Part shown: positions 28,563 to 38,193 of the stretch, one piece after another
Layout: the number at the start of each line of letters is the position of its first letter
Position numbering within the stretch: the first letter of the stretch is position 1
Source: BJGV01 sp003230615
Lineage (GTDB): Bacteria > Pseudomonadota > Gammaproteobacteria > Burkholderiales > Nitrosomonadaceae
DNA: 64,000 nt
Assembly (NCBI GenBank): GCA_963663215.1
Contig: OY760140.1
Coordinates: 744,001 to 808,000, forward strand
Reading direction: 5' to 3'
The notes under the pieces: model-generated
Told to the model about the DNA's origin: nothing
The model's database searches: none
What the model saw: only the letters and a program-made list of their open reading frames with translations
Position numbers and translations under genes: made by a program

Positions 28563-28847
28563 CTATGCTAGAAAGAGATTAAAAGGGAAAGGCAGATAGT
28601 ACCGGATGGGGTAATCTTTTTCTTTAGCCCACCCATACTTTTCGCTCATGCACTTTTCGGATTCATTCTTAATGAACACTTCATCATGAGCGAGTCCAGT
28701 TTCATTAGCATATAGTGTGGCAGTTTGCTTACAATGTAATAAGTCTAGATAGCTGCTTGTTTGGCTCTTTGTTGGGTGATCCCAGCGGGTGGTAGCACAA
28801 CTGCTTAAGGCTAAAGTAAACATAAAAATCAATATAAACTTTTTCAC
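28563..28847 (-). CDS. Small lipoprotein of unknown function
   Basis: GTG 28847 is chosen because AGGTAGGA lies just before it and the product then opens with a lipoprotein signal: KKFILIFMFTLALSSCATT, lipobox L-S-S-C. A longer upstream frame has no signal and no ribosome binding site. The 94-residue product has two more Cys (LLHCKQT and SEKCMSEKYGW) that may form a disulfide. Family not recognised. Confidence 0.72.
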   Translation of the reverse strand: MKKFILIFMFTLALSSCATTRWDHPTKSQTSSYLDLLHCKQTATLYANETGLAHDEVFIKNESEKCMSEKYGWAKEKDYPIRYYLPFPFNLFLA

Positions 28848-29029
28848 ATTCCTACCTTTGATTGAAAAGATGCGCACATTGTTAACTTTGCAGTGCGGAT
28901 TTGTGAGCCTACTACAAGATCTTTCAGCCAAATTACAATCCATTTGCTGATTACTAATATCCTTGATCTGTCTTAACGTAATAAGGTACAGCACTTTCAA
29001 GTGCCGCGAAGTTTCTTTCATGCTATGAG

Positions 29030-29416
29030 TCACTTGCCGGCTACCAGATCAGTAAATATTCCAACACCCTTTACAAGTGGAAAAACGGCTAAAAAATAAA
29101 TTATGGGTAGAGAAAGTATGATCCACATCCTGTGTACTTCTTTAAGAGCTGACTTTTCAATTACTAATACCAAACGGGAAGAAAGAAAATAACCTGCTAC
29201 GATTAGCAGTCCTGAAAGTATGGTAGCCATTATAGAAACGATTACCCTTGCGTACTCAAAGTCTCCTTGGATAAAACTGAATAAGCGGCTTATTAGCTTG
29301 CTTAGCCCACTATTATCAGCAGTAGCCATTAGGCAAAAACCTGCCAAAAGATGCACAAAAATTCTAAACCGTGACGAGTTGTGTAGTTTGTGCTGTGGTT
29401 GTGTGGGCTCATACAT
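29030..29416 (-). CDS. Inner-membrane protein of unknown function
   Basis: Three hydrophobic segments (about 18-34, 58-82, 98-118) separated by short charged loops are visible in 128 residues. No family is recognised. It lies on the same strand as, and 182 bp upstream of, the lipoprotein start, so they may be co-transcribed. Confidence 0.65.
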   Translation of the reverse strand: MYEPTQPQHKLHNSSRFRIFVHLLAGFCLMATADNSGLSKLISRLFSFIQGDFEYARVIVSIMATILSGLLIVAGYFLSSRLVLVIEKSALKEVHRMWIILSLPIIYFLAVFPLVKGVGIFTDLVAGK

Positions 29417-29913
29417 CTTACTTCTCCCTAACTGTTGTTATATTGATGTATGCATCTCTATATTTTTTATGACAATATTGTAACTTGATAGTATAACCAT
29501 AACATGGAAGCCTCAAAAAATGTATGGCATGCTACAACAAGAAACTTTCTAATTGCCAACATCGCTTGTAGAGAAACATCTCGGTATTCTAAATTATTTT
29601 CTGCAGAAACTATTTGTTCTCTAAAATAGAAGAAGGCAAAAATGGGGTATCTGGTTTGTGAAAGGTGGTTAAATTAAAGGCTAAATTTATTCTCATGAGC
29701 TTTTTTAGATGTCGCGAATCTTTACACTGAGGCTGTAAACTTAGCTTAAAAAATAGAATTAAAATTATCTTCTAATCGTTACATCATGTTTTATATGAGT
29801 TATATATTTATACCCTACATTATGGCGCGGGTTTTGCTTCCATCTGTTAAATAAAAACAGAATTGTTGGGCTATCTGGGTTATCGATTTAATAAAATATG
29901 AGGCGGTTGCGCT
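29417..29913. other. AT-rich spacer without a gene
   Basis: About 500 bp between divergent genes. No ORF with protein-like composition, no hairpin-T-run and no repeat family was seen. It presumably holds the promoters of the two flanking genes. Confidence 0.5.
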
Positions 29914-30366
29914 ATGTTTATGTTCTTTTTGTCGAAGTTATTTAATAAAACGAGTCTGATAACGCTATTCTTTACAGTAATACTATTACTGTGTATGGTT
30001 TCTGGGGTAGCAGCTGGGAGCGGAGGTGTTTCAAAGGTTGTAGGGAGTAAAGGTGTATCTGTTTTCGCAGGGGGGAGCGGGGGTTATCCTGGGGTCGCTG
30101 GGCCTGGGGGCTATCCTGGGGTTGCGGGATACGGAGGATATTATCCGAGCTGGCGTCACTGGCGTGGCCAAGGTTATTCTGGAATTGCAGGAAATAAAAG
30201 TTTTCCAGGGATTTCGGCGGGCAAAGGTGATCCTGGGATTTCGGCGGACGAAGGAATTGTTCCCGGGGCTTCAGCAGATGAACTCGTCGTTCCAGGAGTC
30301 TCAGCGGGTAAAGGCGATCCAGGGATTTCGGAGGGCAAAGGTGATCCTGGGATCGATGGGGACTAG
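29914..30366 (+). CDS. Exported glycine-rich repeat protein
   Basis: A long hydrophobic N-terminus (about 15-36) acts as signal or anchor. The rest is low-complexity with units such as GGYPGVAG (twice) and a later P-G-(I/V)-S-A-G-K-G-D series repeated about six times. It has no Cys and one aromatic-rich spot (GYYPSWRHWRG). The repeats look collagen-like in Gly/Pro content but lack a strict Gly-X-Y phase. It may be a surface or matrix protein. The phase of the DNA repeats makes the copy number prone to slippage. Confidence 0.7.
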   Translation: MFMFFLSKLFNKTSLITLFFTVILLLCMVSGVAAGSGGVSKVVGSKGVSVFAGGSGGYPGVAGPGGYPGVAGYGGYYPSWRHWRGQGYSGIAGNKSFPGISAGKGDPGISADEGIVPGASADELVVPGVSAGKGDPGISEGKGDPGIDGD

Positions 30367-30435
30367 CGACAAGGGAGCGCACTTTAGGTTTATTAGTTAT
30401 CGTAAGTCTGTTGCTGTTAGCAAAGCTAGTTAAAA

Positions 30436-31697
30436 TTAAGCCGATTTGATGGCTCTATAGGCACAGCGTTCGAATAGTCTGTTACTTTCACTTTTCCAAT
30501 CGGCATTTTTAAAATTGAGAGCCTGTGCAGTCTCTTTCACAGCACGCTTGGTTTGCTCGGAAGCGCTGGATGGGAATTTAGCTTGAATTTCCAAAGTCAC
30601 ACTGACTTCCACTTTGGGTTCCTTAGTGAGCACAGCAATGATTTCTTCCGCTATCTGAGCCATGTGCTTCTTGGCAGTTGAAGTATTTATGATGACGTTG
30701 CCGTGAAAGGTGCGGGAAGTTAGCCCGGATAAGCTGGAATTGGAGGGCATTCGTTCAGAAGGAGTGTTCGGTGGATGCGCAGTTTCATACGCCTTTGCGG
30801 CATCAGGTTGGACGAGGAGCAAAGTGTCGTCAAGTTGCACGTTGGCATCACAAAGTTTGAATCCATCGAACTTTCCATCGTGATATACATAAGCCGTTCC
30901 AAAAAAATCTCGGCTGCTCGCACCCTCAACAATAGCTTGTTCGAGCACACTACGGTTTTTAAATCGTGGCAAATAGGGATGGTGAAGCGTATCATCCCAA
31001 AAGGCCATGGCTCCAACGGCTGGTTTATTACTCTTCCAGTAATATTTCTTTAGCTTCTCCCGTAGATAAATTGGTGGCCAGGCAGTGATCACCAGTTCGT
31101 TGTTTATGCACACTTTTCAATCTCAGACTCAAGAGTCCCTCCATCAGTATTGAGAGGAAAAACTTTAACCTTCAACTTTGTTACTTTTGGATTATCCTGA
31201 GCAGGGTAGAGTAGCCATTTGTAGCATTTCCGTGCGACACGTAGCAGTTCGTCCTCCGCACTTTGTAGTTCCTTAATATATTGTTGCGTTTGGAAATTGT
31301 CGGGCACTAGATGCTTTGCTTTTACATCTTCTACGATAGAGTTCCAAGACAAGGTGATACGGATGCAATCGCGTAACTATATGAGAATACTATGATCTGG
31401 AGCGAGAAAGATAAGTCGATTCCCGCAATGTCGGAACTTAACTCCGTGATTCCTGACATGGTCGAGCACGGCATCTACTGCTAAGCGTGGCTCATCACAG
31501 GAATAAAATTGTTCTGGTGCCAGAATAATCAGGCGTAGGGCACTATCATCTGGCACGTCTCCGTGTGAGGTGAAGATATGCGTACTATAGAAAAAGGAAA
31601 CGTTACTGACGAGTTTCTTGAGAACCGCTGCCATGCGTACGCGCACTTCATTCTTATCTTCAAACCGTTGCTTCCGCTCTTCCATTTCTCGTCGCAT
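30436..31697 (-). pseudogene. DUF499-type ATPase gene, C-terminal remnant
   Basis: Three pieces form the C-terminal third of a large DUF499-type AAA+ protein. The first (from 31697) ends GNRLIFLAPDHSILI at an in-frame TAG at 31377. Read-through gives LRDCIRITLSWNSIVEDVK, joining the second piece. A missing base near 31112 shifts into the third piece (NELVITAWPPIYLREKLK..VGAMAFWDDT). The N-terminal P-loop part is absent upstream of 31697. As I recall, DUF499 proteins occur with DNA methylases in anti-phage islands, so this may be a relic of a defence system. Confidence 0.8.
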
Positions 31698-32009
31698 AGT
31701 GCGTTAATTATATCTCAGTGCGAGCATTACCCGTTATGGTAATTAATTTTTTAATTAAATAGTTTAATAAATGGAAATTTAGCGGTAGGATTATAAATTG
31801 AAATAATAAAACCTGGTTCTATGGTAGGGGTGAGCCTATTCAGGATATAAAGCGAGGTTATCGAATCAAAGAAAAGTTCGTTCAGGATCAGGAAAACTAA
31901 ATATCTCAGCTATGATTCTTCTATCTAGCATCACCCACGTGTCCACAGCCTCTGTATTGGCATAATGCTAGTTATCCTTCAAGATATTTAGTTTATTAGA
32001 TTTAAAAAT
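31698..32009. other. Spacer without a gene
   Basis: Nothing with coding character, and no convincing hairpin, was seen between the DUF499 remnant and pstS. Confidence 0.4.
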
Positions 32010-33011
32010 TCAGATGCGCTTTTGTTTCATCAAGTCTTCAATCTTCATGCCCATTTTTGATTCACCACCAAATACTGTTCCGATTTTCTTCTTTTTAAGA
32101 TGTTCTAAATTAAGAGCATAGGCTTCCTTAGGAAGAGGAAAATATTTGACTTCTTTTACTAGGGCAGGTCCCTTTTTCATGTAGAAATCGATAAACTCTT
32201 TGACTGCAGGTCTTTTTGCCGCTTTAGCGTTTACGTAGATAAAGATAGGGCGAGACAACGGTTGATATGTTCCATCTTCAACCGTTTTAGCAGATGGGAG
32301 AATGCCACCCTTACCACCATCTACGGCAGCTGCATTAAGTTTCTTCTGGTTCTCTACGAAATAGGCAAAGCCAAAGAATCCGAGTCCGTTCTTATCTCTT
32401 GATACTCCTTGAACCAGAACGTTGTCATCTTCAGATGCAGTGAAGTCACCACGGCTTGACTTTGCCTTACCAACAACAGCTTCAGTAAAGTAGTCAAAAG
32501 TACCGGAATCAGCACCCGGACCATATAGCTTGAATTTAGCATTGGGCCATGCTGGGTTTATATGACTCCATTTAGTAATTTTGCCTTGGGCTGCGGGCTC
32601 CCAGATTTTTTTCAATTCCGCGATAGTAATGACTTTGCTCCAATCATTTTTTGGATTAATCACTACCGTTAATGCATCAAACGCTACGGGCATTTCAATA
32701 TATTGCACTCCGGCTTTTTTACAAGCATCTATTTCTTTTTGTTTGATGGGTCGAGAAGCATCTGCAATATCTATTTCACCTCGGCAGAATTTTTTAAAAC
32801 CACCGCCTGTTCCAGAAATTCCAACAGTTACTCTAATTTTACCCCTTTTAGCAATCTGGAAATCTTCTGCTACCGCTTCAGAAATGGGATAGACAGTGCT
32901 GGAACCATCAATTTTGATTGTATCAGCGCTTGCAATATTGATGCTGGCAACACTAAATAAGGCTCCTAATGTAGCTGGTATACCATTTGATTTAAAATTC
33001 AAAAGTTTCAT
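32010..33011 (-). CDS. pstS: Phosphate-binding periplasmic protein PstS
   Basis: A signal peptide ends NIASAD. The mature protein opens IKIDGSSTVYPISEAVAE and has VGISGTGGGFKKFCRGE and YGPGADSGTFDYF, which form the phosphate site in PstS proteins. At 333 residues the length is normal. It would deliver phosphate to a Pst ABC transporter, whose other genes are not in the window. GGGAG precedes the ATG. It follows the phosphate-porin gene by 121 bp on the same strand. Confidence 0.93.
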   Translation of the reverse strand: MKLLNFKSNGIPATLGALFSVASINIASADTIKIDGSSTVYPISEAVAEDFQIAKRGKIRVTVGISGTGGGFKKFCRGEIDIADASRPIKQKEIDACKKAGVQYIEMPVAFDALTVVINPKNDWSKVITIAELKKIWEPAAQGKITKWSHINPAWPNAKFKLYGPGADSGTFDYFTEAVVGKAKSSRGDFTASEDDNVLVQGVSRDKNGLGFFGFAYFVENQKKLNAAAVDGGKGGILPSAKTVEDGTYQPLSRPIFIYVNAKAAKRPAVKEFIDFYMKKGPALVKEVKYFPLPKEAYALNLEHLKKKKIGTVFGGESKMGMKIEDLMKQKRI

Positions 33012-33132
33012 TATTACATTCTCCCTTTAATTAATCAGATTTCCACCGCTTGGTGATACTTTCATGCTAGATCTACAGTATTTCGGTTTCACGACATCCG
33101 GATTACAGTAATATTAACTTTCTAAGTTGAAA

Positions 33133-34614
33133 TTAAAACGCTATTTGACTTCGGAACATAAAGGTATTCAGTCCATCAGGCTTCCCGCCTTTCCTGGTGG
33201 TTAATGGTGAGTTTTTAATGTCTATTATCCTGTCATAACCAAACATGAAGCGAACGTTACTGTTTGCGTACCAGTTCAGAGCGACAGTAAAGTTTTTCAT
33301 CATACCTCCTTTAAAGGCACCATCGTTCATGTCAACTCCGGCAACACGTGCTGCTAACTCCCATGCGCCCAATCCACCATTACTCAAGCTGAATGCACGT
33401 GCAGGCTCCAATCTTCTAAATGTTCCTTGTCTATACTTACGCGACTCGCCGGTTAACGTCCAAGAGGCTTCCCCGTACCATCCATGAAAGCCAAGAGATT
33501 TCATCCCCAGATTACGATCTATCCAGGAATGAGTATATTCACCCCCCACACTGAAAGGACCATATATACCATTAGCCTCTATCCCTAACATTTTGATATT
33601 ATTAATGTTGGTGATCCTTCCTGAATCAATCGGGAATAGATCAGACATATACGTGGTTTCATAACTATAGCTCACGCCGCTAGTACTACCGCTTATCTGA
33701 CCAGAGTCGCTGGGTTCACGGAAATTCCCAGCAATACCTAAATGGATAAATTTGGTTTTCTCAACAATGGGTGTATAGGTGACGCGAGAACTAACTCCCC
33801 AACCCTCATCCATGCTGGTTTTATTAGGTGTGACTGATTCACCATACGCACCAATTTGTCCTGTCCATTTTTTTCCATGACTTGCTAAGTTAATACCAAC
33901 AGCACGGTCAACTATTGGTGCGTTAAGAACATTCATTAGGGATCTTTCAATGAACATAAAATCGTTTGAGCTTTCTTGTAACTCACGGCTAAACGCTTGT
34001 TTTTGTTGGCCAAAGGTGGTTTTCATAAACTGAAAACCACTATAACTGAGCTTCATGTCCTTCACCGAAACATCATTGTCGGCAAAGTCAATCTGGCTTA
34101 TAAAATTCCAATCTTTAAAGAAAGTACCTTCGAAAGCTAGACGTCCTCGGCGAATCTCTGTACCATTATTGGCTTCAACAGGGGTGGTGCCACCTTGTAT
34201 CAATTTGTCATTACTACTAACTGACGCATCTGCTTGGATACGTCCACCGATCCTGAATTTGAAATTTCCATCTGCTGTTTCAGCTTGTAAACCTTTCTTG
34301 TCCAACTTGACTTTAACATTTTCGGTTTTCTTGATGCGTTCCTCAAGAGCATCCACTTTACTGATAAGTCGCGCATTCTCCGCTTTGGCTTGTAATTCTG
34401 TTCTCCTATTGCGGGGAGGCAAAACTGGAGCTGCCGTTTTCAGTGGAGCATCCTCGACTCTTTTAAAAGAACCCAGGCGCTCCCGACCAGTTCCAGGTTC
34501 CGCATATATCTGCTTGGTTTTTTTATCAACGTAAAGATCAATAGCGAAAACACCAGATGAGATGCTCGTCCCTAAGATGATAATAACTACAAATTGAAGT
34601 TTGGAAAGTTTCAT
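33133..34614 (-). CDS. OprP/OprO-like phosphate-selective porin
   Basis: A signal peptide ends GVFAID. A coiled-coil stretch (LQAKAENARLISKVDALEERIKK, about 72-95) precedes a beta-barrel that begins FKFRIGGRIQADAS and ends with the terminal Phe of outer-membrane proteins (FRSQIAF). RGRLAFEGTFFKDWNF is a porin O/P signature. The 493-residue length is normal. It should let phosphate or polyphosphate cross the outer membrane. A Pho-box-like site lies upstream at 34675-34706. Confidence 0.9.
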   Translation of the reverse strand: MKLSKLQFVVIIILGTSISSGVFAIDLYVDKKTKQIYAEPGTGRERLGSFKRVEDAPLKTAAPVLPPRNRRTELQAKAENARLISKVDALEERIKKTENVKVKLDKKGLQAETADGNFKFRIGGRIQADASVSSNDKLIQGGTTPVEANNGTEIRRGRLAFEGTFFKDWNFISQIDFADNDVSVKDMKLSYSGFQFMKTTFGQQKQAFSRELQESSNDFMFIERSLMNVLNAPIVDRAVGINLASHGKKWTGQIGAYGESVTPNKTSMDEGWGVSSRVTYTPIVEKTKFIHLGIAGNFREPSDSGQISGSTSGVSYSYETTYMSDLFPIDSGRITNINNIKMLGIEANGIYGPFSVGGEYTHSWIDRNLGMKSLGFHGWYGEASWTLTGESRKYRQGTFRRLEPARAFSLSNGGLGAWELAARVAGVDMNDGAFKGGMMKNFTVALNWYANSNVRFMFGYDRIIDIKNSPLTTRKGGKPDGLNTFMFRSQIAF

Positions 34615-34674
34615 GTCTTGCTCCTAGTTCTTGTTAAGAAACTAAGAGCAAGAATAATGGAAAAAAATGATGGT

Positions 34675-34706
34675 CTTATTACGTTTATATAACAGTTTTA
34701 TTACAA
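34675..34706 (-). promoter_or_regulatory. Pho-box-like operator
   Basis: On the minus strand the sequence reads TTGTAATAAAA, CTGTTATATAA, ACGTAATAAGA: three 11-bp steps close to the CTGTCATAAAA direct repeat that PhoB binds. It lies 60-92 bp upstream of the porin ATG, a usual distance. It suggests phosphate-starvation induction of the porin and, by read-through, pstS. The rest of 34707-34988 shows nothing. Confidence 0.65.
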
Positions 34707-34988
34707 TAGCTTGGATAAATGTAGTGTTATTTGATTGAGGTTAGCAAGCTCTACCAGGCCGCATAGATAGATGCGGACCGAGTATTTTCGTTTGACTTAA
34801 CCAGATTTTATGGTGGAGGAGGGCTTAAAGAGACTTCCATGCTGCACGTTTGATAGCCAATTATAGTTATAGGCATACGTCAGTAACTCAGTTTTTATCT
34901 GTAAAAACTCGGTAATTAAACCATGATTTAATTTTGTAACGCTAGCGTGGGTTGCTCTCGAATTTACATTAGCTCAGTATTTCATTTT

Positions 34989-35231
34989 TTAGGAATTTGC
35001 TGCTAGTTTTTTATGGCTACCGTCACAATAGGGACGATTAGCTGATTCCTGGCATCCACACGCATAAATAGTTTTATCTTCTTCAAACTTAATCACATAA
35101 GGCGTTTTGTCTGTTGTTATATGAGTGTCATCACAGTAAGGTCCGTTCTTTGATAGTCCACAAGCACAAAACGCTTTCGTCTCACCTACTTTTACATTAA
35201 TTGCAAATGGTTCCTTTTGCCATCTAGTCAT
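34989..35231 (-). CDS. CDGSH iron-sulfur protein with two motifs
   Basis: The 80-residue protein contains two complete CDGSH-type sites: CACGLSKNGPYCDDTH at about 22-37 and CGCQESANRPYCDGSH at about 57-72. Each should bind a [2Fe-2S] cluster by three Cys and one His. Bacterial proteins of this size act in redox or iron-sulfur metabolism. AAGGAGAAG lies before the ATG. Confidence 0.92.
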   Translation of the reverse strand: MTRWQKEPFAINVKVGETKAFCACGLSKNGPYCDDTHITTDKTPYVIKFEEDKTIYACGCQESANRPYCDGSHKKLAANS

Positions 35232-35616
35232 AGTCTTCTCCTTAAGATTAGCTGGTTAATTAGATGACGATAGCCGTTGTCATTCCCAAAACAGGAAATT
35301 CTATTATAGTGAAAGCTTTTGACGATCTAGGCATACGCCTGATACTTTTATTTTTATAATTCTTTTTAATTTCAAAATAAGAAATCTAGACTGAAAGTAT
35401 ACAATATTATACTTTACATTTTTCCCCCGTAGTTACTATAGAGAAAGCACATCGTCATGCTAGTAAAGCGTTGATCCTTTAATGCCGTTAATAGCTACTT
35501 TGGGTCGGTATTATATCTATTCTGCCTTAGATCACCACTTAACTCTTGGGAAGAAGTTCATTGTCTGTTAGATTTGAAAACACTTATAAATTAGACAAAA
35601 AAGAATAAAGTAATTC
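35232..35616. other. Spacer upstream of the prepilin
   Basis: No gene, hairpin or sigma-54 site (GG-N10-GC) was seen. The leader has no strong ribosome binding site before the ATG at 35617. Confidence 0.4.
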
Positions 35617-36282
35617 ATGAAAGCTATTTCGCGAAACGGACTGTCAGGCTTTACTCTAATTGAGATTGCCATCGTACTGGTTATCATTGGTTTATTGCTG
35701 GGTGGTGTACTAAAGGGCCAAGAGATGATTAACAGCGCTAAAGTTAAGAATATAGCGAACGACTTCCGGCAGATTCCCGTTTATATTTACGGATATCAAG
35801 ATAGGTTTAGAGCGATACCAGGCGATGACGCTAGAGTCGTTGCTAATATTTCCGGTACTCTCGCCACCTCTCCGGCAGGCGTTCAAGGCAACAGCGTGAT
35901 CAATGGTCTTTGGAATTCTTCTACGAACACGGATGAGTCTTTTCTGTTTTGGCAACATGTGCGTTTGGCTGGACTAGCAGCGGGACCCACCAACACTGCA
36001 GATGCTACCTATATTCCACGCAATGCTGATAATGGCATCATGGGTATTCAGAGTAACGTAGGCTTCGTTACCATTACTGCACCTACTGCCATGACCGGTA
36101 CGTATATTATTTGTTCAGATGGCATTATTGGGAAATTTGTCAAGCAGTTGGACGTCACGCTGGATGATGGCGATACCAGTACTGGATCAGTAAGAGCGGT
36201 CCTTCAGTCCGCTCCTGGCACGGCGGTGCTTAGTACCGCAGTTGTAGATGCCAACTCCTATACAGTATGCATGGGCATTTGA
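35617..36282 (+). CDS. Type II/IV prepilin-like protein
   Basis: A 12-residue leader ends in the prepilin peptidase site G-FTLIEIAIVLVIIGLLLGGVL, with Glu at +5 of the mature protein. The head domain contains VFRAIPGDDARV-like and WQHVRLAGLAAGP segments that I associate with prepilins of the PulG/pseudopilin group, and a Cys near the C-terminus (YTVCMGI) plus one at ICSDGI that could form the usual disulfide. It is 221 residues. It is a candidate minor or accessory pilin distinct from the major pilin at 41755. Confidence 0.85.
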   Translation: MKAISRNGLSGFTLIEIAIVLVIIGLLLGGVLKGQEMINSAKVKNIANDFRQIPVYIYGYQDRFRAIPGDDARVVANISGTLATSPAGVQGNSVINGLWNSSTNTDESFLFWQHVRLAGLAAGPTNTADATYIPRNADNGIMGIQSNVGFVTITAPTAMTGTYIICSDGIIGKFVKQLDVTLDDGDTSTGSVRAVLQSAPGTAVLSTAVVDANSYTVCMGI

Positions 36283-36483
36283 ACCTCACGAGTGACTAAC
36301 TACCCAGTGTAAAACCGCATGGCTGAGCAAATTGGCTCTAGCAATGCTGTAATATCTAGTCACACTGGGGCGGGAGATATCTTTAACAAACTAGGCTAGA
36401 TACATCATATAACAATTCGAATAGTAAGGTATTAACAGGTATAGATACGATTTCCCCATGTATCGTTCTCATCAGCAATATTT

Positions 36484-36507
36484 AACGCCGCCTCTAGAGG
36501 CGGCGTT
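36484..36507. terminator. Perfect 24-bp palindrome, probable bidirectional terminator
   Basis: AACGCCGCCTCT and its exact reverse complement AGAGGCGGCGTT meet at the centre. It lies between two convergent genes (pilin to the left, MS-channel-like to the right). A T-run follows on the minus strand (AAATATT side is weak), so the terminator role is inferred from location and stem strength. Confidence 0.65.
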
Positions 36508-36521
36508 ATGTACTTTAAAAT

Positions 36522-37712
36522 CTATTTTTTCCATTCCTCAAGCTTCTTGGCTGCCCATTCTCGCCCTCCGAGGCCGAAAGCAATTGCGCCAGCAACAGCT
36601 ATGGCACCCAAGCCAAGGCTAAATCCCATAACAATGATCTCATTTGCAAGTCCCATCTGGCGCAATCCAATTGAAACAGCCAATACGATGATGGCCCACT
36701 TGACAAATTTGGCAACCTTATCAACTGTCCCTTCGCCTGTAGATGACATGGCTCTTGCGACCAATCCGGCTACCCAGATGCCGAAGCCAATAATGATGGC
36801 TCCAAAAATTACACTACCACCAATTTCTAGAATTGTTGTAAGGACCTCTGACACTGTGTCAAACTGAAGCAAATGCGCTGCTTCTATTGCACCAAAGAGA
36901 ATTACGAGGAAACTCGCTATCTTTGCGATCACAATCGAGCCACTTAGACCATTTTCAGAAGCATTTGCCCCTAAAAGTCCCAGCTTGTCTACGGCCTCAT
37001 CAACACCGAACTGAGGCAAGAGTTGTCTCAGAGAGTCACCAACAAAACGAGCGACAATGGCCGCAATTAAGAGCACGATGCCAGCAATAAAAATATTTGG
37101 AATGGCGTATAGGATTCCTTCCAACATCTTTGTTGCAGGTATGGAGATTGCTTCCATCTTAAGTGCATCCAAGCTTGCAATCGAAACAGGTAGTAAGATC
37201 AATACAAAGACAAGGAGTCCAACCACATTTGGTAGAGACTCTATTTTCGTGATCTGAGCCAGTCCGGATTTTTCAAGCAGTGAATCCAAACGAGCCACTG
37301 TCAAAACGCTTGTCACAGCGCGTCGTGCAATGCTGGCAAAGATGTAACCGATTCCAAAGATCAAGCCAGCTCCAACAAGATTTGGTAAGAATGCCAGGAA
37401 CAAGTCGACCATATTTGTTAATGGTGCAACAGTCGATTGCATGCCCAGTAATCCTAGCGCTGAAGTCAAAGCAATCAAGATCACAACCCAATAGACCGCT
37501 TTGCCCAGGTTTTCACCTAAAGTTGGGGCACCCATACCAGCGGATTCATTGACAGTCTTTGCAATACTAAGGCTGTCAACTGCCTTTCTTAATCCCCATG
37601 CAACCAACTTTGCAACTAGCCAACCAGCAACCATAACTGCAATTGCACCAAGGAGTTTTGGCCCCACTGTTGCTATTGTAGTTTCCATTTCTGTTAGAAC
37701 TTCGTTCATCAT
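36522..37712 (-). CDS. Mechanosensitive channel-like protein (conserved TM helix repeats)
   Basis: The 396-residue protein is very hydrophobic. It has two to four repeats of the PF05552-type helix with the pattern L-x-x-x-x-V-x-x-x-x-W-x-V-A (IAVMVAGWLVAKL, VDLFLAFLPNLVGAGLIFG, and later copies). Such proteins are called MscS-like channels or transporters but lack the typical MscS cytoplasmic domain. It probably gates in response to turgor. A strong GGGGGG ribosome binding site precedes the ATGs. Confidence 0.85.
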   Translation of the reverse strand: MMNEVLTEMETTIATVGPKLLGAIAVMVAGWLVAKLVAWGLRKAVDSLSIAKTVNESAGMGAPTLGENLGKAVYWVVILIALTSALGLLGMQSTVAPLTNMVDLFLAFLPNLVGAGLIFGIGYIFASIARRAVTSVLTVARLDSLLEKSGLAQITKIESLPNVVGLLVFVLILLPVSIASLDALKMEAISIPATKMLEGILYAIPNIFIAGIVLLIAAIVARFVGDSLRQLLPQFGVDEAVDKLGLLGANASENGLSGSIVIAKIASFLVILFGAIEAAHLLQFDTVSEVLTTILEIGGSVIFGAIIIGFGIWVAGLVARAMSSTGEGTVDKVAKFVKWAIIVLAVSIGLRQMGLANEIIVMGFSLGLGAIAVAGAIAFGLGGREWAAKKLEEWKK

Positions 37713-38193
37713 CCACCCCCCCTTTATTTGTGGAATATGTTATGTATCATCTGACTAACTTTTAAGCCCTTGAAACAGATTCAAAAATTTTATCTGCATG
37801 TTATTCCATTCTTAAAAAGCTAACATGTTGGTCAGATAGACGTATTCATTATGCGCCAAAATTTAAAAGATAATATAAATTATTACGTACAGTGCAATAT
37901 CGGGCCTGGATAGGGCGAAGTTGGATTTACTGCTGTTTCACGTACTCGAAATGCCGCCTAATATTAAATTCAGATTACATATAGACAAAAGTCACTATTT
38001 TGGTTGTGTTATATCTTGATTAGAAGAGGAGTTAATACGAAAAAATAAACTGATGTAGTACTACTCCCATAGTAGTATTGATTGGTTGGACAGTACATCA
38101 CCGATATTGTTATGCTAGAGACTCTGGGTAGACATTCAAATTTTTACAAACACCAATCTATTTGTTTTGTCGTTTAATTTAATACGGACAGCT
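37713..38193. other. Spacer between divergent genes
   Basis: A short hairpin (TACTAC..AGTAGTA, 38057-38078) lies about 120 bp before the hemerythrin gene. No other structure and no gene was seen. Confidence 0.4.

Noticed and set aside
29972..30382. Minus-strand frame opposite the glycine-rich gene
   Set aside because: The repeats produce an open antisense frame; the sense frame has a signal peptide and a better start.
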